Part shown: piece by piece, positions 1-7,427 of the stretch | Numbering within the stretch: position 1 is the first letter of the stretch | How the letters are laid out: each line of letters opens with the position of its first letter | Source of the DNA: Lachnospiraceae bacterium UBA3772 | Lineage (GTDB): Bacteria > Bacillota > Clostridia > Lachnospirales > Lachnospiraceae | Direction of reading: 5' to 3' | Length of the DNA stretch: 12,003 nucleotides | Assembly: GCA_002371025.1 (NCBI GenBank) | Contig: DFFQ01000174.1 | Coordinates: forward strand, 1 to 12,003 | Position numbers and translations under genes: made by a program | Notes under the pieces: generated by a model | Databases searched by the model: none | The model's input: the letters and a program-made list of their open reading frames with translations, nothing else | What the model was told of the DNA's origin: nothing

Positions 1-138
1 AGAGTTGAGATACCCAAAGAAAACGGCAAAACCAGACCGTTGAGTATTTACTGCTATGAAGATAAAATCGTGCAGGAAGCGCTGAGACGGGTGCTGGAGG
101 CTGTTTTTTGGCACTTTGGCTATCGATTGGTATTGTAA
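1..138 (+). pseudogene. Group II intron-type reverse transcriptase fragment (cut by the window edge, C-terminally broken)
   Basis: Frame 1 is open from the first base to a TAA at 136-138 and encodes 45 residues. They include [15 protein letters not shown] and [17 protein letters not shown], which match the conserved N-terminal part of group II intron reverse transcriptase/maturase proteins (pattern: P-K-x-N-G-K-x-R-P-L, then D-K-I/V-V-Q-x-A-L). In intact proteins the EAVF-type segment leads into the 'YGFRPGR' block and the catalytic YxDD palm. Here the frame instead gives WHFGYRLVL and stops, so the catalytic core, maturase X domain and endonuclease domain are absent. The piece is G+C-richer than the next gene (32 of 60 bases at 61-120). 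I see no intron domain V/VI RNA downstream. It is most likely a dead remnant of a retroelement. A short domain fragment, or one half of a disrupted gene with its start outside the window, is also possible. Confidence 0.72.
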
Positions 139-215
139 GGTTTATTTAACTAAGAATCAATAATTTGTAAGAAAGGAGAAAGCCATTTATCAGATGATAA
201 TTGGATGAGGAAGTT

Positions 216-1223
216 ATGAAATGTTTCAATTGTGGAAAAGAAATAAATGATAATTCAAAGTTTTGTTGCTATTGCGGTTCAAATCTTGAAAATAAGAAAA
301 CTGTTAATAATAAAAAAAGAAAAGTAGCTATTAAGAAAGAATATAAAATATTGTTTACTTTGCTATCTATTTTCCTTTTGATATTTGTTTTTCAGTTTTT
401 TTTGGTAAGATTTCATTATAATAGAGGGATATTTTATTTAAATAAATGGCTAGATGCTTCTATAGATGGAAATAATCCGGAATATGTAGGTAACAGTGGT
501 ATCATTGAAATACCTGAATTGGAAGATATAGAAAAACATTTCAATAAATGTAAATATTATGCAATTTTTGGAATGGAAATGTATTTCATTGATGATAGAA
601 TGGTGAATAATTGTGTAAATGATTTAATTATATATAAACAAACATTTGATACTCGACCTACGTATTATACTCTATACGAATGGCAAGAGACGAAGAATAA
701 AATATCTTATACAAATAATGAAAGATTTAATGATTTATTAAAAAAAATAGAACTTGAATGTTGTGCTGCAGAAGAATTCTATAATTTAGATTTTGATAAT
801 GCTTATAGTAAGATTGAGCCTTTTAAAGATATTTTTCCCCATTTTCTTGAAGAAATGAATTATATATCTAATTCATTAAAAGTAATAGATCGCTCAAATA
901 TAAAAAATAAATTGAATACATCAAAAATATCAGAAATAATAATATTCAGAGAATATAAAGAAATAAAATATGAGAAATATCCTATGATATTAATTAAACT
1001 AGAGGATGATATAAAAAATTATTTCTTAATTCCGGATAATAATAGTAATATTTATAATTATTATGAAAATTATTCAACTGATTACATATTCGAAATGACA
1101 ACGTACCATTATGATAGCAACCAATATGGCTGGTGTATTGAGTTAAAGGAGAGTTTTATTTCATATTTTTTTGACAAACTAACGAATGGAACTATGAAGT
1201 ATTTTTCGTATGTTACTGATTAA
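216..1223 (+). CDS. Zinc-ribbon, single-pass membrane protein of unknown function
   Basis: The product has 335 residues from ATG 216. Its N-terminus is a zinc-ribbon with two CxxC knuckles (C3/C6 and C17/C20, with an extra C18) of the 'zinc_ribbon_2' kind seen at the start of many Firmicute membrane proteins. A basic stretch (about 31-44) and one hydrophobic segment (about 45-64) follow. The remaining 270 residues are polar, rich in Asn, Tyr, Ile and Lys, and match no domain I can name. The topology suggests a cytosolic ribbon and an extracytoplasmic C-terminal domain. A TTG at 201 is in frame, but ATG 216 lies next to the CxxC motif and has GAGG (207-210) five bases upstream, so I prefer it. 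A stronger AGGAG at 175-179 lies too far away for either. The gene is strikingly AT-rich (9 G/C in 60 bases at 901-960, against 30 in 60 in the arginase gene at 1681-1740) and adjoins a retroelement remnant, which suggests transferred or fast-evolving accessory DNA. Its role is unknown. Confidence 0.8.
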   Translation: MKCFNCGKEINDNSKFCCYCGSNLENKKTVNNKKRKVAIKKEYKILFTLLSIFLLIFVFQFFLVRFHYNRGIFYLNKWLDASIDGNNPEYVGNSGIIEIPELEDIEKHFNKCKYYAIFGMEMYFIDDRMVNNCVNDLIIYKQTFDTRPTYYTLYEWQETKNKISYTNNERFNDLLKKIELECCAAEEFYNLDFDNAYSKIEPFKDIFPHFLEEMNYISNSLKVIDRSNIKNKLNTSKISEIIIFREYKEIKYEKYPMILIKLEDDIKNYFLIPDNNSNIYNYYENYSTDYIFEMTTYHYDSNQYGWCIELKESFISYFFDKLTNGTMKYFSYVTD

Positions 1224-1239
1224 TAAGTATTTTATAAAC

Positions 1240-1251
1240 ATATGATCATAT
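1240..1251. promoter_or_regulatory. Perfect 12-bp palindrome upstream of the arginase gene (possible operator)
   Basis: ATATGATCATAT is an exact palindrome flanked on both sides by TTATAA (1232-1237 and 1251-1256). It lies in the 133-bp gap between the zinc-ribbon gene and the arginase gene. The TTATAA at 1251-1256 could be part of a -10 element, but I cannot find a good -35 at 17 bp. AT-rich DNA produces such palindromes by chance, so this is a weak operator candidate. Confidence 0.2.
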
Positions 1252-1356
1252 TATAAATTCACTCGAAAGTTATGTAAATGCTTCGTATTTCCATTTGAAA
1301 ATTCCTCTGAAATGGTATACCCTAGTATTGTTGCAAATAAATCAGAAAGGAATCCT

Positions 1357-2277
1357 GTGGACAGCCCGCAGGATAACAATAATTTTATGGAGTTTAATAA
1401 TATTTCAATCGTTGGATCTCAGATGGATATGGGAGCAGTAAGAAAAGGTGTTGATATGGGACCTTTAGCCATTAGACATGCTGGACTTGTTCAGAGAATA
1501 AAGGACATTGGATATAATGTTACTGATTGCGGTGACGTAGTTCCTATGGTTGCTCTATCAGAAGGAAATCCTTCAATGAGATATGAGAAAGAAATAAATG
1601 AGAGTAATGGAAGACTTTTTAATAAGGTCTTAGAGATACATAAGAAGGATTCGTTTCCGGTGATCCTTGGAGGTGATCATAGTATCGCTGCAGGATCTGT
1701 TTCTGCAACAGCTGAGCATCACGGAAAGATCGGTGTTCTCTGGATCGATGCTCATGGTGATTTTAATGATGAGAAGATCAGTCCTTCTGGAAATATCCAT
1801 GGTATGCCACTTTCTGCAGTTTGTGGATGTGGACCTGATTCATTAGTAAGCTTTACTGAGGTAAGAGTTGATCCGAAGAATGTTGCGGTTATCGGAGCCA
1901 GGGATTTAGATCCTCTTGAAGCAAAGAAAATGAAGGAGATGGGAGTTACCATTTTTTCTATAAGTGATGTTCATACTATGGGAATCAAAGAGGTCCTTTG
2001 TGATGCCATTGCTATCGCGTCAAATGGTACCGCCGGCATTCACCTTAGTTTTGATATGGATGCTCTTGATCCTGATAATGCACCTGGAGTTGGAACTCCT
2101 GTACTTAATGGTCTTACTAATAGGGAAGGATTTATGATCTGTGAAGCTTTATATAATTCAGGTAAGCTTCTTGCAATAGATATGGTAGAGACAAATCCAC
2201 TCTTAGATGATAGAAATACTACCGGAAGACTGGCATCAGAGCTGATCTTAACATGCCTTGGAAAGACTAGTTATTAA
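1357..2277 (+). CDS. rocF: Arginase (L-arginine amidinohydrolase)
   Basis: It hydrolyses L-arginine to L-ornithine and urea, using a two-manganese centre in the cytosol. Residues below are counted from the upstream ATG at 1312; subtract 15 for the chosen start. All signatures are present: GGDHS (Mn ligand H123), DAHGDFN (D146, H148, D150), GNIHGMPL (H163, equivalent to the proton-shuttle histidine), SFDMDALDP (D248, D250) and VETNP (E293). The spacings D146 to H163 (17) and D250 to E293 (43) equal those of human arginase I (D124-H141, D234-E277), which argues for arginase over agmatinase or formiminoglutamase. Three starts are possible. ATG 1312 has no ribosome site. GTG 1357 has AAAGGA (1346-1351) five bases upstream and gives 306 residues. 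ATG 1387 gives 296 residues, close to the family's usual size, but only a distant AGGA. I chose 1357; the residues before M26 look non-homologous. No other arginine-pathway gene is nearby, so it may be a single-gene transcript ending at the 2292-2344 hairpin. Confidence 0.93.
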   Translation: MDSPQDNNNFMEFNNISIVGSQMDMGAVRKGVDMGPLAIRHAGLVQRIKDIGYNVTDCGDVVPMVALSEGNPSMRYEKEINESNGRLFNKVLEIHKKDSFPVILGGDHSIAAGSVSATAEHHGKIGVLWIDAHGDFNDEKISPSGNIHGMPLSAVCGCGPDSLVSFTEVRVDPKNVAVIGARDLDPLEAKKMKEMGVTIFSISDVHTMGIKEVLCDAIAIASNGTAGIHLSFDMDALDPDNAPGVGTPVLNGLTNREGFMICEALYNSGKLLAIDMVETNPLLDDRNTTGRLASELILTCLGKTSY

Positions 2278-2291
2278 TAACATATAAAAAG

Positions 2292-2344
2292 AAAAAAGCC
2301 ACCTTTTATATGATTTGTGACATATCATTAAAGGTGGCTTTTTC
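2292..2344. terminator. Bidirectional intrinsic terminator between convergent genes
   Basis: A long inverted repeat pairs AAGCCACCTTT-type bases (about 2292-2314) with the matching AAAGGTGGCTT arm (about 2324-2344), extended by an imperfect TATGAT/ATCAT stem. The loop is about nine bases. An A-rich tract precedes it (2286-2297) and a T-run follows (2339-2343), so the same hairpin can end the rightward arginase transcript and the leftward YfhO-type transcript. It starts 15 bases after the arginase stop and lies 35 bases beyond the YfhO-type stop. Confidence 0.9.
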
Positions 2345-2378
2345 TTATAATTAAGTATTAATGCATTTTATTTATCTG

Positions 2379-5300
2379 TTATTGCTTAAGAGATTGCACA
2401 TGTGTGTATTTCCTTTTAAAATAACTGATCATGACAAGTGATATTATAGTTATTACAGTTATTATATAGCCAGGTAACATATTGGCTCTCTTATAACTTA
2501 GAGCTAATGTATGATTTCCAGCAGTTACTTCTATTCCCATTCCTCCCATAAAGTCTATAATTTCAACTTCTTTTCCATCAACGAGGGCTTTAAAGCCATA
2601 GAGATGAGGCAGGGATATAAAGACTGTTCCGTCTTTTGGGGCATCTATTTTTCCTGATATAGTAGAAGATGTGGTAGTTATATCATACATTTGATATTTA
2701 GATACATCGTTATATATATCTTCATATACTGATTCATTTAATAATCCAAAGCTGATATTCTTTGCTTTTACATTTGGTAACCTGATATAAAAATCTGCAG
2801 GAACATCGCTTAATTCACCGATGTAATTTATACCATTCTTTAAAGCTATATAGAGCTTACCCTTAAGTAAGCTTTGGATATGAACATGGACAATCATATA
2901 AGACCTGTCGTTTTCATCAGACTTTATCTGGTAGTAATCTGAATCAAAATAATCATCGCTGACAGGTTCCAGAGTGTCATTATCTGTTACATTTATTTCT
3001 CTAACCTCTATCTTACTGTACAAATCTTTACTTCCAAAGCATTTAGCAAATTCATTCTGCATATCAAACGCATTATCATAAACTGATCTAGCAGATAATA
3101 ATTCACCAGAATCAGAATTATAAAAAATAGAATCATACTTAGTTAATGCCTCATCGTTACCCATAAATATACCTAATGAGAGAGCATGGTCATTGTAATG
3201 CATACTGAATTGTCCCTCTTTATCGATCACAGGATATGGAGAATCAAATACAGCAGAATTAGTATCGGTTATTACATATTTTACCCGAAGGAACATATCA
3301 GCTAAAGGATTTCCATTAACATATCCAATGATATTTGATGAAGTGTGGATATTATATCTATCCAGCATGGCCATATTTGTCATGGTAAAACCTGAGGAAA
3401 AGCCGGAGATGGAATTTACCCCAAAGAAGTTCTGGGCATTTACTAAATTGGTATCCTGTATTTCTGTATTATAAAATTCTTCTTTTGTTTCATCGTGCCT
3501 GTCTATCAGAGCATTTAGTTCCTCAAAATGCCTTTCAGTCATGTCCATTCCAGCGGCTCCATAGAAAGTATATAGAGAAGACAGGATCAGTTCAAATGCC
3601 ATGATATAGAATACGAGCTTTATTTTTTTATCATCATTGTTTTTATGTTTTTTAACATCTTCAGTTATTTCGCCGTTATTTATCGGATTAGATTTATGCA
3701 TCTTAATATTGAAACTAGAATAGATAATTATTAAAAGATAGATTAATCCAACCGCAATAGAAACGCCAGTACAAAACTTTCCTATTATCTTATCAGACAT
3801 AATCCATGAAATACTGATAAGTATTAAAGTTACAGCCGGTATTATTATTTTTTTCTTACCTGTTATCTCGTTCCAGTTTATTATCACATCATAGACGGAC
3901 ATTATCATAAGAAATATAAAAAAGATTGAAAAGCGGTTAGGTACAAGGCTCTGATAATGAAAACCATGCAAACAATAGTTAAGTCCTTCGTTCATAAATG
4001 AAAGGAAATATAAGAGCATTATAAGTCCATGACCGATTCTTTCTCTTATAGGGATCTTCGTTATAAAAAAGTAAAGTCCAAATAAGAGAAGAGTTAAAAG
4101 TCCCGCATAAATCTGTACTCTTGATGTATCTGACGTGGAGATCACTGCACGGTGAAATGAGTGATAGTCGGATAATACATTTGTAAGATTAGCTGTCCAT
4201 TTAGTAAATGAAGGTGGGACAGTATCATTTACTTTATAGGAATGATCGAAAGTTCCAAGATAGTATGGTATAAGGCTGTATGCATGAAGTCCTGCAGCGG
4301 CTATACTTGAAAGCCCGAACCGGAGTCCTTTAAAGAAAAAGTCTTTAAAGTTCTTAAAATCCATGGTAAAGAAATATAGGAATAAAAATACGCACATCAT
4401 GAACCCGTAATAAGGGTCACCAATAAACATATAAAGAAGAATGATATAAAAACTTATCTTCTTATCATATATAAGTCTTTCTAAGGCAAGTACCATCAAA
4501 GGAATATAAGTTAAAAATCCAAAGCCTGAATAAACAAAATAGCAGATGGAATAAGAGCTTAGGACGAAAGATAAGCTAAGTACTATAAGCCTTGGATCAT
4601 GCTTAGACATATTCTTTCTGTTTCTTCTATGGGTAAGATAAAAGCATAATGATAAGCCGCCGAATATAAATGGCAGGATACGGCTTAATGTAAATGTCAG
4701 TTCATATAAACTTTCAGGTAGTAATTTAGCTGTGAGATAATGCACAGGGCTAAGCCACATGTTATAAACGCTCAGTGTGTTATCGCTTATAAGAGCCATA
4801 TTATATCTTAGAACTGAAAATGATCCATTTTTAATGCTTCTCATATTATCTATATAGCTGGAAAGTCCCTGATAGAAGCCATCGCCTATATAAAGGCTGT
4901 TATTTCCAAATGGACTGCATGTCCTTATAAACATCACAAGAAGAAGTACTAAAGAAGGTATCAGTACTACTGAGATATATACATAATTATCTTTTATCCA
5001 GTTAAGGATTGTTCCTTCTCTCTCATTAAAATAAAGCTTAATTGCTATAAGAATTAATATAAGAGCGATAAGTATCATCAGGCCAAATAAAGGATAACGA
5101 TTAATATAGCTTACTTTGTAGGAAGGTGTGCCATTTGTAAAATCTCTTTCATATACAGGTACTGCTAAAAGACCATTAAGTACAGAGAGACCTTTTCGGT
5201 TTTCGCCATTGACGTTTATTGAAATTCCGTAAGAATAAGGAATGTCGGATACGTAGTAGTAAAGAACGTCTGACCCAGCTGAGGCAGCAGCATCTGAATT

Positions 5301-7250
5301 AGAAGAGGTAGCATCATCTGAACCAGTAGAGTACAGAAACGAATAAGGGTTATTAGTATTTTTCAGGCTGTCATAACAAGAGATAAAATTATCCAGGTTA
5401 AATGAAGCATATTGTGCCATAAGATGCTGCTCTAGAGATCTTCTAATAGAGATTTCTTCGGTGATAAAAGAAGTTTCTTCTTTATCTTTATATCCAAGAT
5501 AGTGGGTTGAATTTAAGTGGTTATAATAAGTCGCGCCAGTATCAGGTAAGAAGAGCGCAGCAATCCTGTCATGATTTGGATTGATATGATTCTTTTCATC
5601 CACAGCTACCTGAGGGACAAAGCTGAAGTTTGTATCATCCAAAAGAACCGAGTAAATATTATATTTCTCTGATTCCTCAGATTGTTCAATGATAGAGTCT
5701 GCAACATCATTGATATAGTCAAAATAACAATTTTTATAATATTTAATATCAGCTGTATTTTTAGTGATATAAAATCCATGAAGCGAGTATGGGTTTTTAT
5801 ATATTGATACTCGTTCATCTTGAGGATTTATAAGATCCATATCGGAAAGCTCGGCTGATGGAAGGGCGGTGACCTTATTATTCTTAGTCATTTCAAGAGG
5901 AGGTTCTGCTATATAATCGTAACCATAGATCATATTAAAAAATGGCTCTACTGATATTTCATCATTTGAAAGTATGAGAACCTTATAGTCTTTATCAGAA
6001 GTTTTAGACTCAATTACCTGTGCCACGTAAGACGCGATATCATTTTCAGAATTATCAGCAAAACACTTAATATTTGAAAATGAGAAATAAAGAGATTCTC
6101 CTATCATTAAAAGTGAAAAGATCAGAGTAAATATTTTTTTAGTAAGGTTTTTAGATTTTAAGAGCAGTACAGTTACCCCGTAAAAGATTAAAAGTTCTGC
6201 TGTATATATAAATGGTTTAAAGCTGTCATAATGGGTGGAATAGAGGGCTGACAGTGTAAGTAAAGCAAAAGAAGAAATAAAGGAAATAATTAAAGTTGCG
6301 GGATGATTACCTTCAATTTCTTTAATCTCTTTTGCAGATATTACCAGCAGCGTAAATGATACCATAAAGCCAAAAAAGGTAAGATTGTCATCACTATAAT
6401 GAAATCCATTGAAAAAATAATTGGCTGTATCATAAATACAGGCGATTAAAAGAAGTAATGTAAGTAAGATATAAGAAATCCTTAATCTTAAAGAGATTTT
6501 TCTATTTAATAAAAATGCTATAGCAAGGAATAAAACAAATGCGCCGCAGCATATATCTATTCCATATCCGTAGGTAAGGGTAGAGGAAGGGCGCGTTCCA
6601 GAAAGAAGAGATTTTAATACATCAAAAAAACTTCCGGAAATCCTCGATGCCGGAAAATGAAGATTTAAAAAGCGGTTTAATCTTTCATTTGTATTCTGAA
6701 GCTCTGAGTTTAAAGGTATAAATAAATTAAAATGAACAGGGACAAAGATAAGTATTAAAGAAATGTCTGTTAAGATCTTTAATAGCCATTTTCTTAATGA
6801 TTTAATATTTCTCTCAGGGGAAATGATCATCATATAAATCCCGGTGAAAAGAGAAATCATTATAGCAAGCCATGAGTTAACTAAAGAAGTAAGAAAGATA
6901 AGGATAATATATGGATAAGGCTTATCTTGTGTTATATAGAGAGTAAGGGCGTATATTATATAAGGGAATATGGCAGCGGCAAAAAGATATAATATATTAA
7001 AGCCGTAAGAAGTCATATATCCTGAAAGGCAGTAACATACAGAGATTCCAAGTGAGATAAGATCCTCCTCTTTAGCAATGAAATCTTTTATATATTTATA
7101 CATTCCAAGGCCTGCAACACCAAGTAAAAGTGGCATTAAGAGGCGTGAGAAGAAGACCGACATAATATAACCTGAAAAGATCAGTGCTATAAGTGATGTT
7201 ATAAATGGAATTAAAAATGATATAATTAAAAATCTATATTTTTTTAACAT
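2379..7250 (-). CDS. Giant YfhO-family membrane protein made of two tandem YfhO-like units (putative GT-C type glycosyl transfer)
   Basis: The product has 1623 residues from ATG 7250, about twice the usual YfhO size (roughly 850-900). YfhO proteins are polytopic GT-C-like membrane proteins; the Bacillus member is linked to lipoteichoic acid glycosylation. Unit 1 (about 1-741) has many membrane segments up to about 390, a soluble outside domain (about 390-716) with an Ala/Ser/Asp linker (643-661), and a closing membrane helix (719-741). Unit 2 (about 756-1623) repeats this plan and ends with a helix at 1592-1610. Paired landmarks are SRLLMP 35-40 with SRILPF 856-861, LSGY 75-78 with LSSY 897-900, NYFFNGFHY 277-285 with NYCLHGFHY 1091-1099, and a pre-helix beta domain near 664 with one near 1543. 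Unit 2 has GDGFYQ (789-794) in the first outside loop, where GT-C enzymes keep their catalytic acid. Unit 1 lacks that loop. An in-frame TTG at 7313 would add 21 residues, but ATG 7250 has AGGGGG seven bases upstream. Substrate unknown. Confidence 0.88.
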   Translation of the reverse strand: MLKKYRFLIISFLIPFITSLIALIFSGYIMSVFFSRLLMPLLLGVAGLGMYKYIKDFIAKEEDLISLGISVCYCLSGYMTSYGFNILYLFAAAIFPYIIYALTLYITQDKPYPYIILIFLTSLVNSWLAIMISLFTGIYMMIISPERNIKSLRKWLLKILTDISLILIFVPVHFNLFIPLNSELQNTNERLNRFLNLHFPASRISGSFFDVLKSLLSGTRPSSTLTYGYGIDICCGAFVLFLAIAFLLNRKISLRLRISYILLTLLLLIACIYDTANYFFNGFHYSDDNLTFFGFMVSFTLLVISAKEIKEIEGNHPATLIISFISSFALLTLSALYSTHYDSFKPFIYTAELLIFYGVTVLLLKSKNLTKKIFTLIFSLLMIGESLYFSFSNIKCFADNSENDIASYVAQVIESKTSDKDYKVLILSNDEISVEPFFNMIYGYDYIAEPPLEMTKNNKVTALPSAELSDMDLINPQDERVSIYKNPYSLHGFYITKNTADIKYYKNCYFDYINDVADSIIEQSEESEKYNIYSVLLDDTNFSFVPQVAVDEKNHINPNHDRIAALFLPDTGATYYNHLNSTHYLGYKDKEETSFITEEISIRRSLEQHLMAQYASFNLDNFISCYDSLKNTNNPYSFLYSTGSDDATSSNSDAAASAGSDVLYYYVSDIPYSYGISINVNGENRKGLSVLNGLLAVPVYERDFTNGTPSYKVSYINRYPLFGLMILIALILILIAIKLYFNEREGTILNWIKDNYVYISVVLIPSLVLLLVMFIRTCSPFGNNSLYIGDGFYQGLSSYIDNMRSIKNGSFSVLRYNMALISDNTLSVYNMWLSPVHYLTAKLLPESLYELTFTLSRILPFIFGGLSLCFYLTHRRNRKNMSKHDPRLIVLSLSFVLSSYSICYFVYSGFGFLTYIPLMVLALERLIYDKKISFYIILLYMFIGDPYYGFMMCVFLFLYFFTMDFKNFKDFFFKGLRFGLSSIAAAGLHAYSLIPYYLGTFDHSYKVNDTVPPSFTKWTANLTNVLSDYHSFHRAVISTSDTSRVQIYAGLLTLLLFGLYFFITKIPIRERIGHGLIMLLYFLSFMNEGLNYCLHGFHYQSLVPNRFSIFFIFLMIMSVYDVIINWNEITGKKKIIIPAVTLILISISWIMSDKIIGKFCTGVSIAVGLIYLLIIIYSSFNIKMHKSNPINNGEITEDVKKHKNNDDKKIKLVFYIMAFELILSSLYTFYGAAGMDMTERHFEELNALIDRHDETKEEFYNTEIQDTNLVNAQNFFGVNSISGFSSGFTMTNMAMLDRYNIHTSSNIIGYVNGNPLADMFLRVKYVITDTNSAVFDSPYPVIDKEGQFSMHYNDHALSLGIFMGNDEALTKYDSIFYNSDSGELLSARSVYDNAFDMQNEFAKCFGSKDLYSKIEVREINVTDNDTLEPVSDDYFDSDYYQIKSDENDRSYMIVHVHIQSLLKGKLYIALKNGINYIGELSDVPADFYIRLPNVKAKNISFGLLNESVYEDIYNDVSKYQMYDITTTSSTISGKIDAPKDGTVFISLPHLYGFKALVDGKEVEIIDFMGGMGIEVTAGNHTLALSYKRANMLPGYIITVITIISLVMISYFKRKYTHVQSLKQ

Positions 7251-7257
7251 AAAAAAA

Positions 7258-7263
7258 CCCCCT
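7258..7263 (-). promoter_or_regulatory. Atypical ribosome binding site (AGGGGG) that fixes the YfhO-type start
   Basis: On the minus strand AGGGGG is followed by seven T residues and then ATG at 7250. It departs from AGGAGG but has correct spacing, and it favours ATG 7250 over the upstream TTG at 7313. The run of five G next to seven T is a mononucleotide context in which slippage would change the spacing. Confidence 0.6.
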
Positions 7264-7300
7264 AAAGTTTTTTCCTTCCTATTAATTTTATAATATATGA

Positions 7301-7306
7301 AGTATA
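7301..7306 (-). promoter_or_regulatory. Candidate -10 element (TATACT) for the YfhO-type gene
   Basis: The minus strand reads TATACT, a four-of-six match to TATAAT. It would start transcription near 7294 and give a leader of about 44 bases to the ATG at 7250. No good -35 box lies 17 bp upstream; the phased repeats at 7319-7350 occupy that place, as in promoters that depend on an OmpR/PhoB-type activator. This is inferred from arrangement only. Confidence 0.4.
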
Positions 7307-7318
7307 ATAACAATGTTG

Positions 7319-7350
7319 GATTTTAATCTGATTTTAATCTTTCTTAAAAG
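7319..7350 (-). promoter_or_regulatory. Three 11-bp-phased repeats: candidate response-regulator binding site
   Basis: On the plus strand GATTTTAATCT occurs twice back to back (7319-7329 and 7330-7340), directly followed by the related TTTCTTAAAAG (7340-7350). Read on the minus strand, this gives TTTTAAGAAAG, ATTAAAATCAG and ATTAAAATC in successive 11-bp steps. OmpR/PhoB-family regulators bind direct repeats spaced about one helical turn, and a gene for such a regulator lies at 8108-8875. The array ends 12 bp upstream of the TATACT on the minus strand, a usual position for an activator site of this family. Confidence 0.45.
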
Positions 7351-7413
7351 ATTCATTAATTTTGCTCCTTTATATTTATACATGTAATCAAGTTAAATGA
7401 TTCTTTAAGAAAG
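7339..7413. repeat. Imperfect 21-bp inverted repeat in the divergent promoter region
   Basis: The bases at 7339-7359 and 7393-7413 are near-exact reverse complements, allowing a one-base shift. The shared core is TTTAAGAAAG next to a TGATTC/TGAATC segment. The arms are 33 bases apart. The left arm overlaps the phased repeats in front of the YfhO-type gene; the right arm abuts the ribosome site of the DUF4342 gene. It may be two copies of one protein-binding site, one per divergent gene, or a weak hairpin in the leader. Confidence 0.5.
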
Positions 7414-7427
7414 AAAGGATGATATAT

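Noticed and set aside
194..208. Mini-ORF (Met-Ile-Ile-Gly-stop) behind a good AGGAG at 175-179, overlapping the TTG/ATG starts of the zinc-ribbon gene
   Set aside because: Four codons with 14-base spacing and no stalling motif; more likely a leftover ribosome site than a leader peptide.
1290..1312. Possible ArgR/AhrC box near TTTGAAAATTCC before the arginase gene
   Set aside because: Only one half resembles the TGAAT-type half-site and the expected palindrome is missing.
1752..1952. Minus-strand open frame of 66 codons inside the arginase gene
   Set aside because: It is antisense to conserved arginase motifs, has no ribosome site and resembles no family; a shadow of the real gene.
5606..5818. 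Second minus-strand open frame of 70 codons within the YfhO-type gene
   Set aside because: Same strand but a different frame from a long coding region with clear homology; chance frame in AT-rich DNA.
7362..7390. TTGCTC and TAATCA with a 17-base spacer as the promoter of the DUF4342 operon
   Set aside because: Both hexamers match the consensus poorly, and several equally weak alternatives exist in this AT-rich stretch.
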